DNA from: an uncultured Collinsella sp.
GTDB taxonomy: Bacteria; Actinomycetota; Coriobacteriia; Coriobacteriales; Coriobacteriaceae
Length of the DNA: 64,000 nt
Reading direction: 5' to 3'
Assembly: GCA_900541145.1 (NCBI GenBank)
Contig: UQIH01000005.1
Span: 53,931-117,930 of the forward strand
Part shown: positions 16,008-24,535 of the stretch, in pieces
Position numbering within the stretch: the first letter of the stretch is position 1
How the letters are laid out: each line of letters opens with the position of its first letter
Notes under the pieces: model-generated
What the model saw: the letters and a program-made list of their open reading frames with translations, nothing else
Told to the model about the DNA's origin: nothing
Databases searched by the model: none
Translations under genes and position numbers: made by a program

Positions 16008-17195
16008 ATGACCGAGCTCCAAGAACTCCGTCGCTATCGCCGCGATCTCCATCGCATTCCGGAGCTCGATTTCGATCTTCCGCAGACTATTGCCTATATC
16101 GAGGGCGTGTTGGCGCCGCTCGCTTGCGAGGTGACCCATCCGTGTCCCAGCTGCGTCTGCGCTTTCTTCGACGCTGGCGTTGGTGCCGCGCGTGCCACGG
16201 CGATTCGCGCCGATATGGATGCGCTGCCCATCGCGGAGGCGACGGGAGCGGCCTTTGCCTCGATCCATCCCGGCAAGATGCACGCTTGCGGACATGACGG
16301 ACACATGGCCATGGCACTTGCCGCCGCGACGTATGTCGACCGTACGATTCGCGAGCAGCCGGGCGCCATTAGGCGCAACGTTCTCTTTGTGTTCCAGCCG
16401 GCCGAGGAAACGACCGGTGGTGCCAAGACGGTATGCGAGAGCGGTGTGTTCGAGCGCTATGGGGCTGACCGCATTTTTGGCTTCCATGTGTGGCCCGATC
16501 TGCCTGCCGGCACGTTGGCGAGTTGTTCCGGTCCGCTGCTGGCGCGTTCGAGTGAGACACACATTCATATTCACGGGACGAGCATCCATATCGCTAAGAC
16601 CTATGGCGTTCCGGTCGAGGAGTCGCACGATGCGGCGCTGGCGGCTGCCAAGTTCTTGGTTGCCGAGCGCGAACTGATGGACGAGCTGGGCACCGACGAG
16701 CCCTGTATCGGTAAGTTTGGTCTGCTGCAGGCCGGTACGGTTTGCAACGCGGTGGCGGGGGAGGCCCATGTGGCCGGAAGCCTGCGTGTGTTTACGGACG
16801 ACATGTTCGACCGGGCGCGCGAAGGCGTGCGCCGCGTGCTGGACGATGCCTGTGCCGCAACGGGCTGCACGTATGATCTCGACTTTGCCGAGGGCTATCC
16901 GCCGGTCGACAACGACCCCGAGTTGTTTGTCAGCGTCGCGCCTGCCTTGCCCGGGCTGCAGCTTGTGGAGGAACCGCTGCTGATCGCCGAGGATTTCGCG
17001 TTCTATCAACGCCATCTGCCGGGCGTGTTTTTCCTGCTGGGCACGGGTATGCCAGAGGACCAAGACAACCCGAGTGATTCGGATGGCTGTCCCGCCTATG
17101 CCACAAGCGCTCTGCATACCGATAGCATGCTCTTCGACGAGGAAATCCTTCTCAAAGGCCTCGATGTCTATAAACGATTGCTTGTGATGGAGTGA
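16008..17195 (+). CDS. M20-family amidohydrolase, probable N-acetyl-diaminopimelate deacetylase
   Basis: 395-residue M20D-type metallohydrolase. Metal-site motifs are RADMDALPI, HACGHDGHMAMAL and QPAEETTGGAK, with LIAEDFAFYQRHLPG near the C-terminus. ATG 16008 follows GAAGGG at 15995-16000; upstream codons fall in the AT-rich promoter region. The gene is divergent from the lysA-dapA-dapB-dapH operon, and the acetylase pathway needs exactly such an enzyme to release LL-DAP. Related M20D enzymes hydrolyse other N-acyl amino acids such as hippurate, so the specific role is inference from context. Confidence 0.85.
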   Translation: MTELQELRRYRRDLHRIPELDFDLPQTIAYIEGVLAPLACEVTHPCPSCVCAFFDAGVGAARATAIRADMDALPIAEATGAAFASIHPGKMHACGHDGHMAMALAAATYVDRTIREQPGAIRRNVLFVFQPAEETTGGAKTVCESGVFERYGADRIFGFHVWPDLPAGTLASCSGPLLARSSETHIHIHGTSIHIAKTYGVPVEESHDAALAAAKFLVAERELMDELGTDEPCIGKFGLLQAGTVCNAVAGEAHVAGSLRVFTDDMFDRAREGVRRVLDDACAATGCTYDLDFAEGYPPVDNDPELFVSVAPALPGLQLVEEPLLIAEDFAFYQRHLPGVFFLLGTGMPEDQDNPSDSDGCPAYATSALHTDSMLFDEEILLKGLDVYKRLLVME

Positions 17196-17197
17196 CG

Positions 17198-17521
17198 ATG
17201 GAACGACGCCGACAGTCTGCCGTATATAGTCCGGGTGGATGCGGGTGCGGTTTGCTGCTGCTTCCGGTTATTGCTGTGAGCATTGGCGTGATGTTTGCGC
17301 TTGCCGGGCTTGCCGCGGCGGCGCTCGTGCTGTTTATCACTGCCATCGGCGTGACGATTTGGCTCTGCCGCAATCGCGAGCAACGCCGTGCCGACGGTAA
17401 AACCAATGTCGGCTGGGTCGTCTTTCTGATCATTGCGTACCTGCTGAGTGCCAGCTACCTTGTTTTCTTTGTCCTGTTGATGATCAGTGCCTTTACCGGG
17501 GAATCCGTCACGGTGGGTTGA
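17198..17521 (+). CDS. Small membrane protein, unknown function
   Basis: 107 residues from ATG 17198 (GGAG at 17189-17192; the upstream GTG at 17192 is possible). Two long hydrophobic regions (about 15-57 and 72-98), probably three transmembrane helices, with a charged RNREQRRADGK loop between them. It begins 2 bases after the stop of the deacetylase, so the two are co-transcribed. Family not recognised. Confidence 0.65.
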   Translation: MERRRQSAVYSPGGCGCGLLLLPVIAVSIGVMFALAGLAAAALVLFITAIGVTIWLCRNREQRRADGKTNVGWVVFLIIAYLLSASYLVFFVLLMISAFTGESVTVG

Positions 17522-17626
17522 TGCACTGCCAGCAGACGGTCGCGCGCAGTGCGTTTGCTCGGCGTTTGGATAACTGCATTGGTCGTTTACCGCAGCCTTA
17601 GCTCTCAGCTAATGAATTCAAGTTCA

Positions 17627-17680
17627 ATCCTTCCTACGATGTGCTGTGTACCGGCACGGTAGCCGGATCGTAGGAAGGAT
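17627..17680 (+). promoter_or_regulatory. Inverted repeat that can mask the ribosome binding site of the FxLYD gene
   Basis: ATCCTTCCTACGAT (17627-17640) is perfectly complementary to ATCGTAGGAAGGAT (17667-17680), and an inner CCGGC/GCCGG can extend the stem. The right arm contains the AAGGA ribosome binding site for ATG 17686, so the folded mRNA would hide it. Confidence 0.65.
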
Positions 17681-17685
17681 GAATA

Positions 17686-18129
17686 ATGACAAAAGAGGGA
17701 AAGAAGCCGATCGGCAAGATTGTCCTAGGCGTCATCGTGGTGCTGGTTATTGTCGGTGCCGTGGGCTCTATGGGTGGCAATTCAACCGATTCGTCTGCGA
17801 GCGATTCGGCAAAGCCTGCCGAGGCGACACAGCAGGCTGAGGAGCAAAAAGAACCGCAAGAACCGTATACCATTGCTGACGAGGCTGAAGACACCTCCAA
17901 TCAGTTTGCCTATAAGATCACGGGCACGCTGACCAATAACACGGACAAGGAAAAGAGCTACATTCAGATCGAATATGTTCTGTATGATGCCGATGGCAAC
18001 CAGGTTGGAACGGCTCTTGCAAACACCAATCATCTGAAGGCGGGCGGCTCTTGGAAGTTCGAGGCGCTGGGTACGGTGTCTCCCGACCAGGTTGCTAGCT
18101 GGGAGCGTTCGGACGTAAGCGGTTTCTAG
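17686..18129 (+). CDS. Secreted/membrane-anchored FxLYD-type protein
   Basis: 147 residues: a short basic start, one transmembrane helix (about 11-29, IVLGVIVVLVIVGAVGS), a Ser/Ala/Glu/Gln-rich linker to about residue 65, then a beta-rich domain with YKITGTLTNNTDKEKSYIQIEYVLYDADGNQVG, the FxLYD pattern. Such domains sit outside the cell; function unknown. It precedes a HTH gene by 32 bases and may be in one operon with it. Translation may be controlled by the hairpin at 17627-17680. Confidence 0.75.
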   Translation: MTKEGKKPIGKIVLGVIVVLVIVGAVGSMGGNSTDSSASDSAKPAEATQQAEEQKEPQEPYTIADEAEDTSNQFAYKITGTLTNNTDKEKSYIQIEYVLYDADGNQVGTALANTNHLKAGGSWKFEALGTVSPDQVASWERSDVSGF

Positions 18130-18161
18130 CATGTTGTATGCACTGGGGGAGGTGAAGTCGT

Positions 18162-18584
18162 ATGCCCGATAAAAAGCTGACCGAGGAGTTGCTCAATGAG
18201 CTTCTCGACGCGCCGAACATCGATGGCTATATCAAAGAGCACGACTTTGCCGCCCCGTCGCTTTCGGACTACCTGAAGCAGCTACTACAGGAAAAGGGCT
18301 TGGAGCGCTCGCGCGTGGTTCGTATGGCCGATCTCAATGAGACCTTTGGCTATCAGATCTTTACCGGTGCGCGGCATCCGAGCCGCAATAAGGTGCTGCA
18401 GATTGCCTTTGCGATGGCGCTGACGCTCAAAGAGACCAACCGTGCGCTGACGGCTGCCGGGGTAAGCGTCCTTAACTGCAAGGACCGCCGCGATGCGATT
18501 ATCATCTTTTGCATCGATCGCGGGTGCAGCCTCCAAAAGGTCAACGAGGAGCTGTATCGCTTTGGCGAGGAGACGGTGGGTTAG
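18162..18584 (+). CDS. Helix-turn-helix (XRE-like) protein
   Basis: 140 residues. The middle (about 37-100) looks like an XRE-type DNA-binding region: LSDYLKQLLQEKGLERSRVVRMADLNETFGYQIFTGARHPSRNKVLQIAFAM. The C-terminal part continues helical. ATG 18162 has GGGGAGG upstream. It sits directly before a membrane protein kinase, an arrangement I have seen in gut Actinobacteria, so it may work with or be a substrate of that kinase; this is inference. Confidence 0.75.
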   Translation: MPDKKLTEELLNELLDAPNIDGYIKEHDFAAPSLSDYLKQLLQEKGLERSRVVRMADLNETFGYQIFTGARHPSRNKVLQIAFAMALTLKETNRALTAAGVSVLNCKDRRDAIIIFCIDRGCSLQKVNEELYRFGEETVG

Positions 18585-18682
18585 CGGCTGATATCTGAGC
18601 CGGCGGAGCTGCCGAACAACGATGCAAACGAACGGGGCGCAGATGCCATGGGGTGTCTGCGCCCTGCGCTATGATGGAGGCT

Positions 18683-20062
18683 ATGGATACTCAGAGCCCA
18701 ACATATTCCGATGACGAGCTGACCGCAGCGCTTGCCGAGCACCTGGCGTCGCTCGATCGCGACGACAGCTATCGCGTGGAGCGTGTACTTAAGCGCTCGT
18801 CCGTTGAAACAACCGAGCTCGTGTACTTTGAAGGAACCGGCGGTGGTTCGCTCGGTCCCTTTGTTCGTAAACGCATCGATGCTTCGGCTCAAATCGGCGG
18901 GGCATACGAGCGTCTGTTTGCCGCTCAGCGGGCAGGCAGGCGTTTTGAGCACCTGCCCAGAATCGTCGATTGTCGTCGTGTGGGCGACGAGCTCAACGTG
19001 GTTATGGAATACATCGAAGGGGAGACACTCGGGGCGCTGGTGGACCGTCTGGGAGCCACCCCCGATTATGCGCGTGAATTGCATCCTGCCCTATGCGATG
19101 CCGTGGGCGAGCTCCATGCCGGTTTTGCAATGGTGGGGGAGACGTCGGCGCCGGTGATCCATCGCGACCTCAAGCCGTCGAATATCATCGTGACAGGTGC
19201 CAACTATACGCCTGATGACGGCCTGACATTTTCATCGCTGGTGATTATCGACCTGGGGATCGCGCGCGTATGGCGCGATGGCGCCGATGCTGACACCGTC
19301 AAGTTTGGCACGCGACCCTATGCGCCGCCCGAGCAGTATGGGTTTGGGCAGACGAGTGTGCGCAGCGATGTCTACGCACTTGGGGCCCTGTTGTTCTTTT
19401 GCTTGACGGGAGTCGACCCTAAACCAGGGCTCGACATGCGCGAGCAATGTGAGGCATGCGGCATTCCCACTCCACTTACCGATGCCGTCTGCATGTCGAT
19501 GGCGCTCGACCCGGCCAAGCGTTTTGCGAGCGCGGAAGCGTTGGGACGGGCGACGCGCGCGGCATACGATCTAAGTCGCCCCGTGCGGCCTCCTGCGCCT
19601 GTGCTTGTCCGTACTCCGGCCTCGGAGACGGTGTTGACGCCCCAAGGGCTCCAGAACCCCACAGGGCTTCCTAGGCCTGCCGCCTCCACTGCATGCGGTC
19701 TGCTCTCTCGCGTTCCGGAGTCTCTGGGGCGCATTTGGAATACGCTCGTCTGCTTCTCGCTGCTTGTGTTCTTTGTCGGAAGTCACTTTGCCGTCTTTCA
19801 CCCCACGGGAGCAAACCAAAGCTACCCGACGTGGCTTCTCATAATCGAGTATTTTTTCTTTGTCGATGGCCTTATGGTGCTTATGCATTTTGCGCTGTTC
19901 GATAAGCGCCGTCTTCGTCGGCGATTCGTACTGCTCGACAGCTATCGCGGCAAGAAACTCGCGAAACTCTGGCTCAAGGCATTGGGTGTGCTGCTCCTAT
20001 GCATGATCGTCATAGTCGCGGTTGCCAATGCGACCGGCGTCATTGATACTTCCGCCACCTAA
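18683..20062 (+). CDS. Ser/Thr protein kinase with C-terminal membrane segments
   Basis: About 459 residues. The kinase domain (to about residue 290) has FVRKRID as the likely ATP-binding lysine, catalytic HRDLKPSNII, DLG in place of DFG (VIIDLGIARVW), and TRPYAPPEQYG, SDVYALGALL. A Pro-rich linker is followed by three hydrophobic helices (about 345-365, 380-405, 430-450), the reverse of the usual PknB layout because no extracellular sensor domain follows. Start is uncertain: ATG 18683 has GGAGG only 2 bases upstream, while ATG 18671/18674 overlap a possible -10 TATGAT. Probably paired with the preceding HTH gene. Confidence 0.85.
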   Translation: MDTQSPTYSDDELTAALAEHLASLDRDDSYRVERVLKRSSVETTELVYFEGTGGGSLGPFVRKRIDASAQIGGAYERLFAAQRAGRRFEHLPRIVDCRRVGDELNVVMEYIEGETLGALVDRLGATPDYARELHPALCDAVGELHAGFAMVGETSAPVIHRDLKPSNIIVTGANYTPDDGLTFSSLVIIDLGIARVWRDGADADTVKFGTRPYAPPEQYGFGQTSVRSDVYALGALLFFCLTGVDPKPGLDMREQCEACGIPTPLTDAVCMSMALDPAKRFASAEALGRATRAAYDLSRPVRPPAPVLVRTPASETVLTPQGLQNPTGLPRPAASTACGLLSRVPESLGRIWNTLVCFSLLVFFVGSHFAVFHPTGANQSYPTWLLIIEYFFFVDGLMVLMHFALFDKRRLRRRFVLLDSYRGKKLAKLWLKALGVLLLCMIVIVAVANATGVIDTSAT

Positions 20063-20065
20063 AAG

Positions 20066-20090
20066 AAAAGGGCCCCATTGGGGCCCTTTG
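20066..20090 (+). terminator. Terminator between the convergent kinase and secreted-protein genes
   Basis: GGGCCCC ATTG GGGCCCTTT hairpin bordered by A- and T-rich tracts, suitable in both directions. Confidence 0.6.
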
Positions 20091-20099
20091 CAGTTGCAC

Positions 20100-21233
20100 T
20101 TAGATGCGGTTCATTTGAGCGGCGACTTTGTTGTACCAGTCCTGCCACGTGGGCGGGCAGTACTTTTTGGCCGCAGCCGGGGTAAGGGTGGAGCCGTAGT
20201 TGGCGCCCAGATAGGCAACGTGAGCGGAGATGCCCTCGCTCCAGCTGCCAAAGCTGCGCCAACCGCCGCCGCGGGCACTCCAGCCCCAGGCGTTGTAAGA
20301 ATTGGCGCAATAAGCACCCTTGGTGCTCTCGATGCAGGCGATGGCGGGGGACCAACGGGGGTCGACACCGGTATTCCAAGCGGCGACGGCAAAGTTATAG
20401 CCCTGGCCTGCCATGGGGGAGCCGGCGAGATAATTGTCGATGCGGCCTGTCCACTCATTAATGAACGAATCGTAATCGGAGCTACCGGTATTGGCGTTGT
20501 TCACCGTGGTGTCGATGGTGGTGTTGGTGTTGGTGGCCTGGCTGCTGGAATTGCTGCCGCTTACGCCCTCGCCCGAGAGCTTCTCGGCGGCAGCGGCCTT
20601 ATCGGCCTCAAGCTTGGCAAGCTCGGCGGCATTTTCCTGCTCGGCTTTTGCTTGTGCCTCGCTGCGGAGCTGCTGGGCCTGCGCCAGCGCATCCTCGGCG
20701 TTTTTCTGCTCTGCCTCAAGCTGAGACTTGGCCTGCTGAAGCTCGGCCTTGTTCTGCTCGAGTTCGGTTTGCATGTTATTGAGCTCTTCGATCTCGTCGA
20801 CGCTCGAGCTCGTGATCTGGTTGGTGTATTTGCAGGTCGTGATGAACTCACCCAGGCTCTGCGCGTTGACCAGGAAGCTCACGATGGGATTGGTGCCCTT
20901 CTGATACTTGTACAGATCGCGCATGGCGGAGCTTGCCTTGGCCTGCTGATCGGGAAGCTTAGCCTCGATTTCCTCGATGCTTGCCTCATTGGAGTCAATC
21001 TGCTTTTGCAGGTCATCGAGTTTGGTACGGGCGTCGTTGTAGGCGCTCGTGGCGGCTTCGATCTTCTGCTGGGCTGCGGAAAGCTGGTCCTGCGTTGCCT
21101 GCGAGGCGGCATACGCCGCAACGGGGGAGAGCATCGGCGTGGCCGTCAGCGCAACGGCGAGCGCGGCGCTCGTGATGATACGAGCCGGCTTCGACGCAAT
21201 GAGCGCTGCGGTGCGATGATTCGAATGCTGCAT
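20100..21233 (-). CDS. Secreted coiled-coil protein with lysozyme-like C-terminal domain
   Basis: 377 residues from ATG 21233 (GAGGG upstream; the longer TTG start lacks a site). Signal peptide to about residue 42 (IITSAALAVALTATPMLSPVAAYA). Then two heptad-rich coiled coils (about 45-110 and 140-225) with many Gln, Glu and Ala, similar to peptidoglycan hydrolase regulators such as CwlO/EnvC-type stalks. After a Ser/Asn/Thr linker comes a C-terminal region with AIACIESTKGAYCANSYNAWGW, resembling a glucosaminidase/lysozyme-like fold with a catalytic Glu. Likely a cell-wall remodelling enzyme. Confidence 0.78.
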   Translation of the reverse strand: MQHSNHRTAALIASKPARIITSAALAVALTATPMLSPVAAYAASQATQDQLSAAQQKIEAATSAYNDARTKLDDLQKQIDSNEASIEEIEAKLPDQQAKASSAMRDLYKYQKGTNPIVSFLVNAQSLGEFITTCKYTNQITSSSVDEIEELNNMQTELEQNKAELQQAKSQLEAEQKNAEDALAQAQQLRSEAQAKAEQENAAELAKLEADKAAAAEKLSGEGVSGSNSSSQATNTNTTIDTTVNNANTGSSDYDSFINEWTGRIDNYLAGSPMAGQGYNFAVAAWNTGVDPRWSPAIACIESTKGAYCANSYNAWGWSARGGGWRSFGSWSEGISAHVAYLGANYGSTLTPAAAKKYCPPTWQDWYNKVAAQMNRI

Positions 21234-21294
21234 CCAGTCCCTCTGCAATCAATCGTAGGTTATGGTTCGAACGGTATTCTACTACTGCTTTCGA

Positions 21295-21342
21295 CCTCAA
21301 CTTGAACCTTAAAGGTCCCAAAGGGTCAAGTTGAACTTGAGG
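21295..21342. repeat. Nested TCAAGTTGAA repeats in the promoter region of the coiled-coil gene
   Basis: CCTCAACTTGAACC (21295-21308) faces GGGTCAAGTTGAACTTGAGG (21323-21342). The motif TCAAGTTGAA and variants recur, suggesting an operator, but no regulator is identified. Confidence 0.4.
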
Positions 21343-21467
21343 CTTTGGCTTTGACCTGCAGTTATGATGAATTGTTGAGAAACCATAGAGTTCAACTTTA
21401 ACGTTACAGAGCCCTGTTTGAGAGGAGTTTTGGGCTGTAAAAGCCATCTCAACGTGGGGTTTTATAA

Positions 21468-22100
21468 CTATAGCGTGCCCTTCTGGCGAGCCTGCTCAAT
21501 CTCTTCGAGGGCCTCGGCGGGGGTGAACGAACAGGTGCCGTCGCCGAGTTTGACTACCTGGATATCGTCGCCGGTATGGACCTCTCCGCCCTTTAGTACC
21601 ACGCCGAAAACGCCCTCGTGGGGAAAGATACAGTCGCCGGCGAGATAGTAGATGGCGCAACGGGTGTGGCAGACCTTGCCGATTTGGCTGATTTCGACCA
21701 GGACATCGTTGCCAATCTTGAGCTGCGTTCCCAGGGGGAGCGAGAGCAGGTTGATGCCCTGGGTTGTGAAGTTCTCGCCAAAGTCGCCCTCGTGCACATC
21801 GAGCCCGCGCGTCTGCGCCGTCTGGATGGACTCTGCGGCCAAAAAGGAAACCTGACGGTGCCAATGCCCGGCGTGCGCATCGGAGGCGAGGCCAAACTGC
21901 TCGATGACGGTGTCGTGCCCGTCGGCGACGGGTGACTTACGCGTGCCTTTGTGCTCCGACGTGTTGATTGAGACGATACGGGCAGGCCCGTTGTAGGCGT
22001 CGTTTGCCGTGCACAGGGGAGCGGTCGCTTTCGCACGTTCCGCCAGCTCGCGCCTCGCGGCATTGAGGATGGGATTATCGGTCGGATGGTCTTGGGGCAC
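21468..22100 (-). CDS. MOSC domain protein
   Basis: 210 residues. The MOSC beta-barrel is visible from about residue 40: ARIVSINTSEHKGTRKSPV, GLASDAHAGHWHRQVSFLA, GDFGENFTTQGINL, and the conserved Cys in IGKVCHTRCAIYY. MOSC proteins handle molybdenum cofactor sulfuration or metal-sulfur chemistry; single-domain bacterial ones are of uncertain role. It stands alone. Confidence 0.88.
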   Translation of the reverse strand: MPQDHPTDNPILNAARRELAERAKATAPLCTANDAYNGPARIVSINTSEHKGTRKSPVADGHDTVIEQFGLASDAHAGHWHRQVSFLAAESIQTAQTRGLDVHEGDFGENFTTQGINLLSLPLGTQLKIGNDVLVEISQIGKVCHTRCAIYYLAGDCIFPHEGVFGVVLKGGEVHTGDDIQVVKLGDGTCSFTPAEALEEIEQARQKGTL

Positions 22101-22322
22101 GTGTGCGCCTTTCGCTCGAAGATGTCAATACGCTGAATCCTACAACAACGGTAGGTTCATTGCCCATTGTCATACAACGGTGAGCGCCGTCTTCGTGCTG
22201 GACGATTGCGTCGATTGCCATAGATACGGTGGAGCTTTGGGCGCCGGCGGCTTGGCACGCTAGAATAAATCAGTTGCGCAAAGACCGCCCGTTGTGTGGG
22301 CAGTTCATGATAGGAAGTTTCC

Positions 22323-23579
22323 ATGGCATTGCAATTTACAGAGCGCGAGTTCATTCCCGTGCTGCTTGGTGGCGACATCAACGCCTATTCGGTGGCGCGC
22401 GCCTTCTACGAGGAGTACCAGGTCAAGAGTCTGGTCTTTGGCAAGTATCAGACGGGTCCCGCGTACCGCAGCCAGATTATCGACTACACGCCCAACGTGG
22501 ATATCGACACCATGCCCGTGATGCTCAAAACCGTCAACGGCATTGCCCAAGCGCATGCCGACAAGACTATTGTCCTTGTGGGCTGCGGCGACAACTATGT
22601 CGCTCTCGTGGCTCAAGCCAAGGATGCTCATGAGCTGGCGGATAACATCGTCGCTCCCTACGCGCCCTACAGCATGCTCGAGCAGTGCCAGAAGAAGGAG
22701 ATCTTCTACGAGCTGTGCGAGAAGCATGGTGTGCCCTATCCGCATACCTTTACCTTCACCATGGCGATGCTGAACGCCCAAGGCGAGGCACCTGCCGAAG
22801 TGCTCGACCAGATCGATTTTCCTTACCCGATGATTCTGAAGCCTTCTGACGGCATCATGTGGTGGCAGCACGAGTTCGAGGGCCAGAAAAAGGCCTATGA
22901 GATTGCCGACCGCGCCGAGCTGGAACAGGTCATTCGCGATTCGTATGCCAGCGGCTACACCGACGACCTGATCTTGCAGGATCGCGTGCCCGGCAACGAC
23001 GAGTACATGCGCGTGCTCACCAGCTATTCCGACCGCAACGGTAAGGTCCGCATGATGTGCCTGGGCCATGTGCTGCTCGAGGAGCATCAGCCCCACGGTG
23101 TCGGCAACCATGCCTGTATCATTACCGAGCCCAACGACGAGCTCATGGGCGGCGTGCGCAAGTTGCTCGAGGACCTTCACTTTGTGGGCTATTCCAACTT
23201 TGACGTAAAGTACGACGAGCGCGACGGCTCGTTTAAGTTCTTCGATTTCAACACGCGCCAGGGCCGCAGCAACTACTACGTTACCAGCAGCGGCTTTAAC
23301 GTTGCCAAGTATGTGGTGGACGAGTATGTGTTCAACCGCCCGTTTGAGCCGGAGTTTGTGACGGCGCAGGACGAGGCGCTGTGGATGGTCGTCCCCATGG
23401 GCGTCGTCGACAAGTACGTCAAGGATCCCGAGCTGCGCGCTAAGGTGCATCGCCTGGACAAGGAAGGCAAGGGCGCCGACCCTTCGTTTATGAAGGGCGA
23501 CTTTGTCTTTAACCGCTGGCTGCGCATGTGGCACACCAAGCTGCGCCACTTTAAGCTGTTCAAGACGTATTACAAGTAG
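22323..23579 (+). CDS. ATP-grasp ligase, probable D-aspartate (peptidoglycan) ligase
   Basis: 418-residue ATP-grasp protein of the carbamoyl-phosphate-synthase-like type: FPYPMILKPSDGIMWW (ATP-binding Lys), LILQDRVPGNDEYMRVLTSY, and metal-binding SNFDVKYDERDGSFKFFDFNTRQGRSNYYV. The closest characterised group known to me is the Aslfm-type ligase that adds D-Asp to the peptidoglycan stem peptide, typically beside an aspartate racemase. Here a racemase follows after 84 bases, which supports that reading. Substrate not provable from sequence. ATG 22323 follows AGGAAG at 22312-22317. Confidence 0.8.
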   Translation: MALQFTEREFIPVLLGGDINAYSVARAFYEEYQVKSLVFGKYQTGPAYRSQIIDYTPNVDIDTMPVMLKTVNGIAQAHADKTIVLVGCGDNYVALVAQAKDAHELADNIVAPYAPYSMLEQCQKKEIFYELCEKHGVPYPHTFTFTMAMLNAQGEAPAEVLDQIDFPYPMILKPSDGIMWWQHEFEGQKKAYEIADRAELEQVIRDSYASGYTDDLILQDRVPGNDEYMRVLTSYSDRNGKVRMMCLGHVLLEEHQPHGVGNHACIITEPNDELMGGVRKLLEDLHFVGYSNFDVKYDERDGSFKFFDFNTRQGRSNYYVTSSGFNVAKYVVDEYVFNRPFEPEFVTAQDEALWMVVPMGVVDKYVKDPELRAKVHRLDKEGKGADPSFMKGDFVFNRWLRMWHTKLRHFKLFKTYYK

Positions 23580-23663
23580 ATGAGCGCGGCGCCCGTCCGG
23601 TTTGCATCGGGCGGGCGCGGGTATGATACGCGCAATTGCGCAAGCGTCACCAAGGAGGCGGCG

Positions 23664-24410
23664 ATGGAAAAGCTGGGAGTTATCGGTGGCATGGGCGCCG
23701 AGGCCACGTCGTATTACTACGACCAGGTGGTGCGTCATACGGCTGCTGCCTGCGATCAGGAACATATCGACATGGTGGTGCTCTCCAAGTCGACCATGCC
23801 CGACCGCACATTGGCCATTAAGACCGGCGAGCATGCCAAGCTGCTGGCGACCATGAAAGAGTGTGCCCAGGCACTCGAGTCGCTGGGCTGCGCGCACATT
23901 GCCATTCCCTGCAACACGTCACACTACTTCTACGATCAGATCCAGTCGTTTACGAAGGTGCCGATTATCCACATGCCGCGCGAGTCGGTTCGTTATGCCC
24001 TTGCGGGTGCGGTGATGGGGGAGTGCGAGTTCGACCCCAACCTGAGTATGCCGGCCGAGCCGGTGCACAAGATTGGCATCATGGGCACCGATGGCACCGT
24101 GGGCGCGGGCGTCTACGGCCGCGAATGTAAGGCTGCGGGTGTTGAGGTCGTCTATCCCAGCGAGAAACGTCAGAACGATGTGATGTCGCTTATCTACGAT
24201 GATGTGAAGGCCGGACGTGAGCCCGATATGGATAAGTTCGACCGCGTGATGTGGGAGTTTGCCCGTAGCGGCTGCGACCGCGTCATTCTGGCCTGCACCG
24301 AGCTATCGGTGCTGCAGAAGTACCGAGAGATGCCCGAGATCACCCTCGACGCCATGGATGTCCTGGTGCGCGAATCCATCATCCGCAGCGGCGCCCCCTA
24401 CCGCCTCTAG
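23664..24410 (+). CDS. Aspartate/glutamate-family amino acid racemase
   Basis: 248 residues with both racemase cysteines: AIPCNTSHYFYDQ and ILACTELSVL, plus the N-terminal VIGGMGAEATSYYYDQV and DGTVGAGVY. It interconverts L- and D-acidic amino acids without PLP. ATG 23664 has AAGGAGG at 23652-23658. Co-oriented with the ATP-grasp gene upstream; together they could make and attach D-Asp in the cell wall. Confidence 0.9.
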   Translation: MEKLGVIGGMGAEATSYYYDQVVRHTAAACDQEHIDMVVLSKSTMPDRTLAIKTGEHAKLLATMKECAQALESLGCAHIAIPCNTSHYFYDQIQSFTKVPIIHMPRESVRYALAGAVMGECEFDPNLSMPAEPVHKIGIMGTDGTVGAGVYGRECKAAGVEVVYPSEKRQNDVMSLIYDDVKAGREPDMDKFDRVMWEFARSGCDRVILACTELSVLQKYREMPEITLDAMDVLVRESIIRSGAPYRL

Positions 24411-24469
24411 CTTCCGACCTGTCAAAAAGGGACAGGTTAATTTTGGTAGGTTTTATCTGGTGAAACAGT

Positions 24470-24507
24470 AAAGGCCTCGGCTCGTTTGGTGCGAGCCGAG
24501 GCCTTTT
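24470..24507. terminator. Bidirectional terminator between the racemase and EcfT genes
   Basis: AAAGGCCTCGGCTCG / CGAGCCGAGGCCTTTT, a 14-bp perfect stem with T tract, between convergent genes. Confidence 0.88.
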
Positions 24508-24535
24508 GTGCTGGGCGGTTGCTGTCGGTGGTGAA

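Noticed and set aside
22305..23897. 530-codon minus-strand frame across the ATP-grasp gene and into the racemase
   Set aside because: Antisense shadow; the plus-strand genes have clear domains and ribosome binding sites.
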